DNA of 64,000 nt from CAIZWU01 sp942492905 (GTDB lineage: Bacteria > Verrucomicrobiota > Verrucomicrobiia > Verrucomicrobiales > V1-33), in contig OW818657.1 of the NCBI GenBank assembly GCA_942492905.1, positions 2,294,001-2,358,000 of the forward strand, given 5' to 3'. The notes beneath the pieces were generated by a model, which was not told the DNA's origin, ran no database searches, and saw nothing but the letters and a program-made list of their open reading frames with translations. Positions 62,732 through 64,000 of this stretch are shown here, one piece after another. Numbering within the stretch: position 1 is the first letter of the stretch; every line of letters starts with the position of its first letter. Both the position numbers and the translations under genes were made by a program.

Positions 62732-63517
62732 ATGCCCTCGTCCCTCATCCACGACCTCTTCGACCTGACCGGCCAGGTCGCCGTCATCATCGGCGGCACC
62801 GGCGAACTCTGCGGGGCCATGGCCGAAGGCCTTGCTGGAGCCGGAGCCACCGTCGTGCTGGCCGGACGCAGCGAGGAAAAAGCCGCCGCCCGCCTCGCTA
62901 AAATCACCGCTGCCGGAGGGCAGGGGTGTTTCCTTCCGGTCGAAGCCTCCAGCCGGACCAGTCTCGAAAGCCTGAAGCAGGAAACCCTCGCTAAATACGG
63001 CCGGATCGACATTCTCGTGAACGGAGCCGGAGCCAACTCCCCCACCCCCTTCCTCGAAATCACCGATGAGGAATTCGAGCGCCTTTTCAACATCAACACC
63101 ACGGCCGTCTTCATGGCCTGCCAGATCTTTGGGGAGTATTTTGTGAAGGAGAATATCCCCGCGGCCATCATCAACGTCGGCAGCATGAGCGGCCTGATTC
63201 CGCTCAGCCGCGTTTTCACTTACAGCATGACCAAGGCCGCGGTGCACAACCTCAGCCGCAACCTCGCCCGCGAGTGGGCCCCGCTGGGTATCCGCGTGAA
63301 TACCCTCGTCCCCGGCTTCTTCCCCGCCGAACAAAACCGCAAGGTCCTCAACCCCGAGCGCGTCGAAAACATCCTGCGCCATACTGCGGCCAGGCGCTTC
63401 GGCGAAGCCCATGAACTCATCGGCGCCACCCTTCTCCTCGCCTCCCGTAAAGCCGGAAGCTTCCTCAACGGCATCGAAATGGTCGTCGATGGCGGTTACT
63501 CTGCCATGACCATCTAG
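62732..63517 (+). CDS. SDR family oxidoreductase, likely fructuronate/mannonate-type
   Basis: 261 residues. The cofactor motif is GGTGELCGAMA, a variant glycine-rich loop found in the D-mannonate oxidoreductase subfamily of SDRs. ILVNGAGANSPTPF, the active-site serine region NVGSMSGL and the classical YSMTKAAVHN (Y and K both kept) follow, as do GIRVNTLVPGFFPAEQNR and FLNGIEMVVDGG. It probably reduces or oxidises a hexuronate intermediate, in line with the SDR gene just upstream. The gene starts 9 bases after that gene's stop, so they are likely translated from one mRNA. Confidence 0.9.
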   Translation: MPSSLIHDLFDLTGQVAVIIGGTGELCGAMAEGLAGAGATVVLAGRSEEKAAARLAKITAAGGQGCFLPVEASSRTSLESLKQETLAKYGRIDILVNGAGANSPTPFLEITDEEFERLFNINTTAVFMACQIFGEYFVKENIPAAIINVGSMSGLIPLSRVFTYSMTKAAVHNLSRNLAREWAPLGIRVNTLVPGFFPAEQNRKVLNPERVENILRHTAARRFGEAHELIGATLLLASRKAGSFLNGIEMVVDGGYSAMTI

Positions 63518-63534
63518 CCAAATTGGAACCAGTC

Positions 63535-63852
63535 ATGCGTTTTCCATTCCTTGCCTGTCTTCTGGCGCTTTGCGTGGCTGCTCCGGCCTGCCGTTCCAGC
63601 AGTCCCCAGCCTGCTCCCGGTTCCGCCCCAGGCGGGCTGACCTTCACCGGCCGGCGCCCGGACGGCCGGGAGATCGCCCTGAGCAACCGCACCAAGTGGT
63701 CCATCCAACCTGCCGGAGCCAGCGCCACCCTCCGTTGGCAGCCGGGTGAACCCGTCCAGTTTGGTGCGTCCGGTCAGCCGGTCTGGCCCGCTGCCATCAC
63801 CAGCCGGGTCAGCGGAGCCACCGCCTTCGCCCGCCCCGCCGGGCGGTTCTGA
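63535..63852 (+). CDS. Small exported protein of unknown function
   Basis: 105 residues from the ATG at 63535, 17 bases after the SDR stop; an ATG at 63523 is also in frame. The N-terminus (RFPFLACLLALCVAAPAC) looks like a signal peptide with a cysteine in lipoprotein position, although APAC is not a classic lipobox. The rest is proline- and alanine-rich, with TGRRPDGREIALSN and WQPGEPVQFG. No family recognised. The hairpin repeat follows 24 bases after its stop. Confidence 0.55.
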   Translation: MRFPFLACLLALCVAAPACRSSSPQPAPGSAPGGLTFTGRRPDGREIALSNRTKWSIQPAGASATLRWQPGEPVQFGASGQPVWPAAITSRVSGATAFARPAGRF

Positions 63853-63876
63853 TTTCCGTCGGGGAAATTTCTCTCC

Positions 63877-63993
63877 GTAGCCTGACCGTGTCGCAGACCA
63901 GTCGGGTGCCGGGCATCGGGACAAACAGCTACTCCGGCGGCCGGTCCCTACCCCGGCACTGCACCCGACTGGTCTGCGACAGCGCCGGGCTAC
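63877..63993. repeat. REP-like element with long inverted repeat
   Basis: Two 33-base arms, 63877-63909 and 63961-63993, are inverted copies: the inner 21 bases (TGTCGCAGACC, then AGTCGGGTGC) match perfectly and the outer six (GTAGCC / GGCTAC) also match, with six unmatched bases between. The 51-base spacer contains further pairing (CGGG and GGGAC against GTCCC and CCCG), so nearly the whole element can fold into one hairpin. It lies after a gene and has no reading frame, as expected for repetitive extragenic palindromes. It may end the upstream transcripts. More of it may lie past the window. Confidence 0.75.
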
Positions 63994-64000
63994 GATCTAC

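Overview
The window looks like chromosomal DNA from a GC-rich (roughly 60 %) Gram-negative bacterium of the Verrucomicrobiota, most likely Verrucomicrobiales. This is an inference from gene content: a secretin of the Amuc_1098 type, a PEP-CTERM protein, a DUF6807 protein, large secreted proteins with verrucomicrobial-style C-termini, an LptD that implies an LPS outer membrane, and a tmRNA tag ending ALAA. I see no phage, insertion sequence, CRISPR array, rRNA or ordinary tRNA. The only stable RNA found is tmRNA.

Layout. 1-8 kb: a left-truncated secreted protein, a Tat-exported Gfo/Idh/MocA oxidoreductase, a DUF6807 protein, a secreted FAD oxidoreductase with adhesive domains, and an Rrf2 regulator. 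8-11.3 kb: PEP-CTERM protein, tmRNA, rsmI, AraC regulator. 11.4-36.8 kb: a long run of minus-strand genes. These are an M16 protease, glutathione peroxidase, TrmO, a class IV aminotransferase, a purple acid phosphatase-like enzyme, an AsmA-like protein, a secretin, an M42 peptidase, a zinc-ribbon orphan, sucB-sucA, an AI-2E-type transporter, two transglutaminase-like proteins, an ABC exporter, and a set of small membrane stress proteins. 37-42.3 kb, plus strand: an overlapping three-gene signalling operon (CHASE3 hybrid kinase, receiver-kinase, NtrC-type sigma-54 activator), then a flavin reductase. 42.3-53.5 kb, minus strand: lptD, a yejB-yejE-yejA-yejF peptide importer whose yejA is frameshifted, and two trypsin-like lipoproteins. 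53.7-59.4 kb, minus strand: a large subtilase with P domain, a VKOR-thioredoxin fusion, and DUF5069. 59.6-64 kb, plus strand: Rex, a zinc alcohol dehydrogenase, a second zinc-ribbon orphan, two SDR dehydrogenases, a small exported protein, and a long REP-like hairpin at the right edge.

How the genes fit together. The content suggests a saprophyte that degrades polymers: secreted proteases, a phosphatase and redox enzymes outside; peptide import through Yej; sugar or sugar-acid oxidation by the Gfo/Idh, MDR and SDR enzymes feeding a TCA cycle with sucAB; and redox control by Rex. The most notable features are a YwqK/MORN_2-like repeat inside the YejE permease, the frameshifted yejA, the three-gene phosphorelay, a secretin without its usual pilus partners, two low-GC zinc-ribbon orphans, and the REP-like element. 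I did not find a clearly new defence or mobile system.
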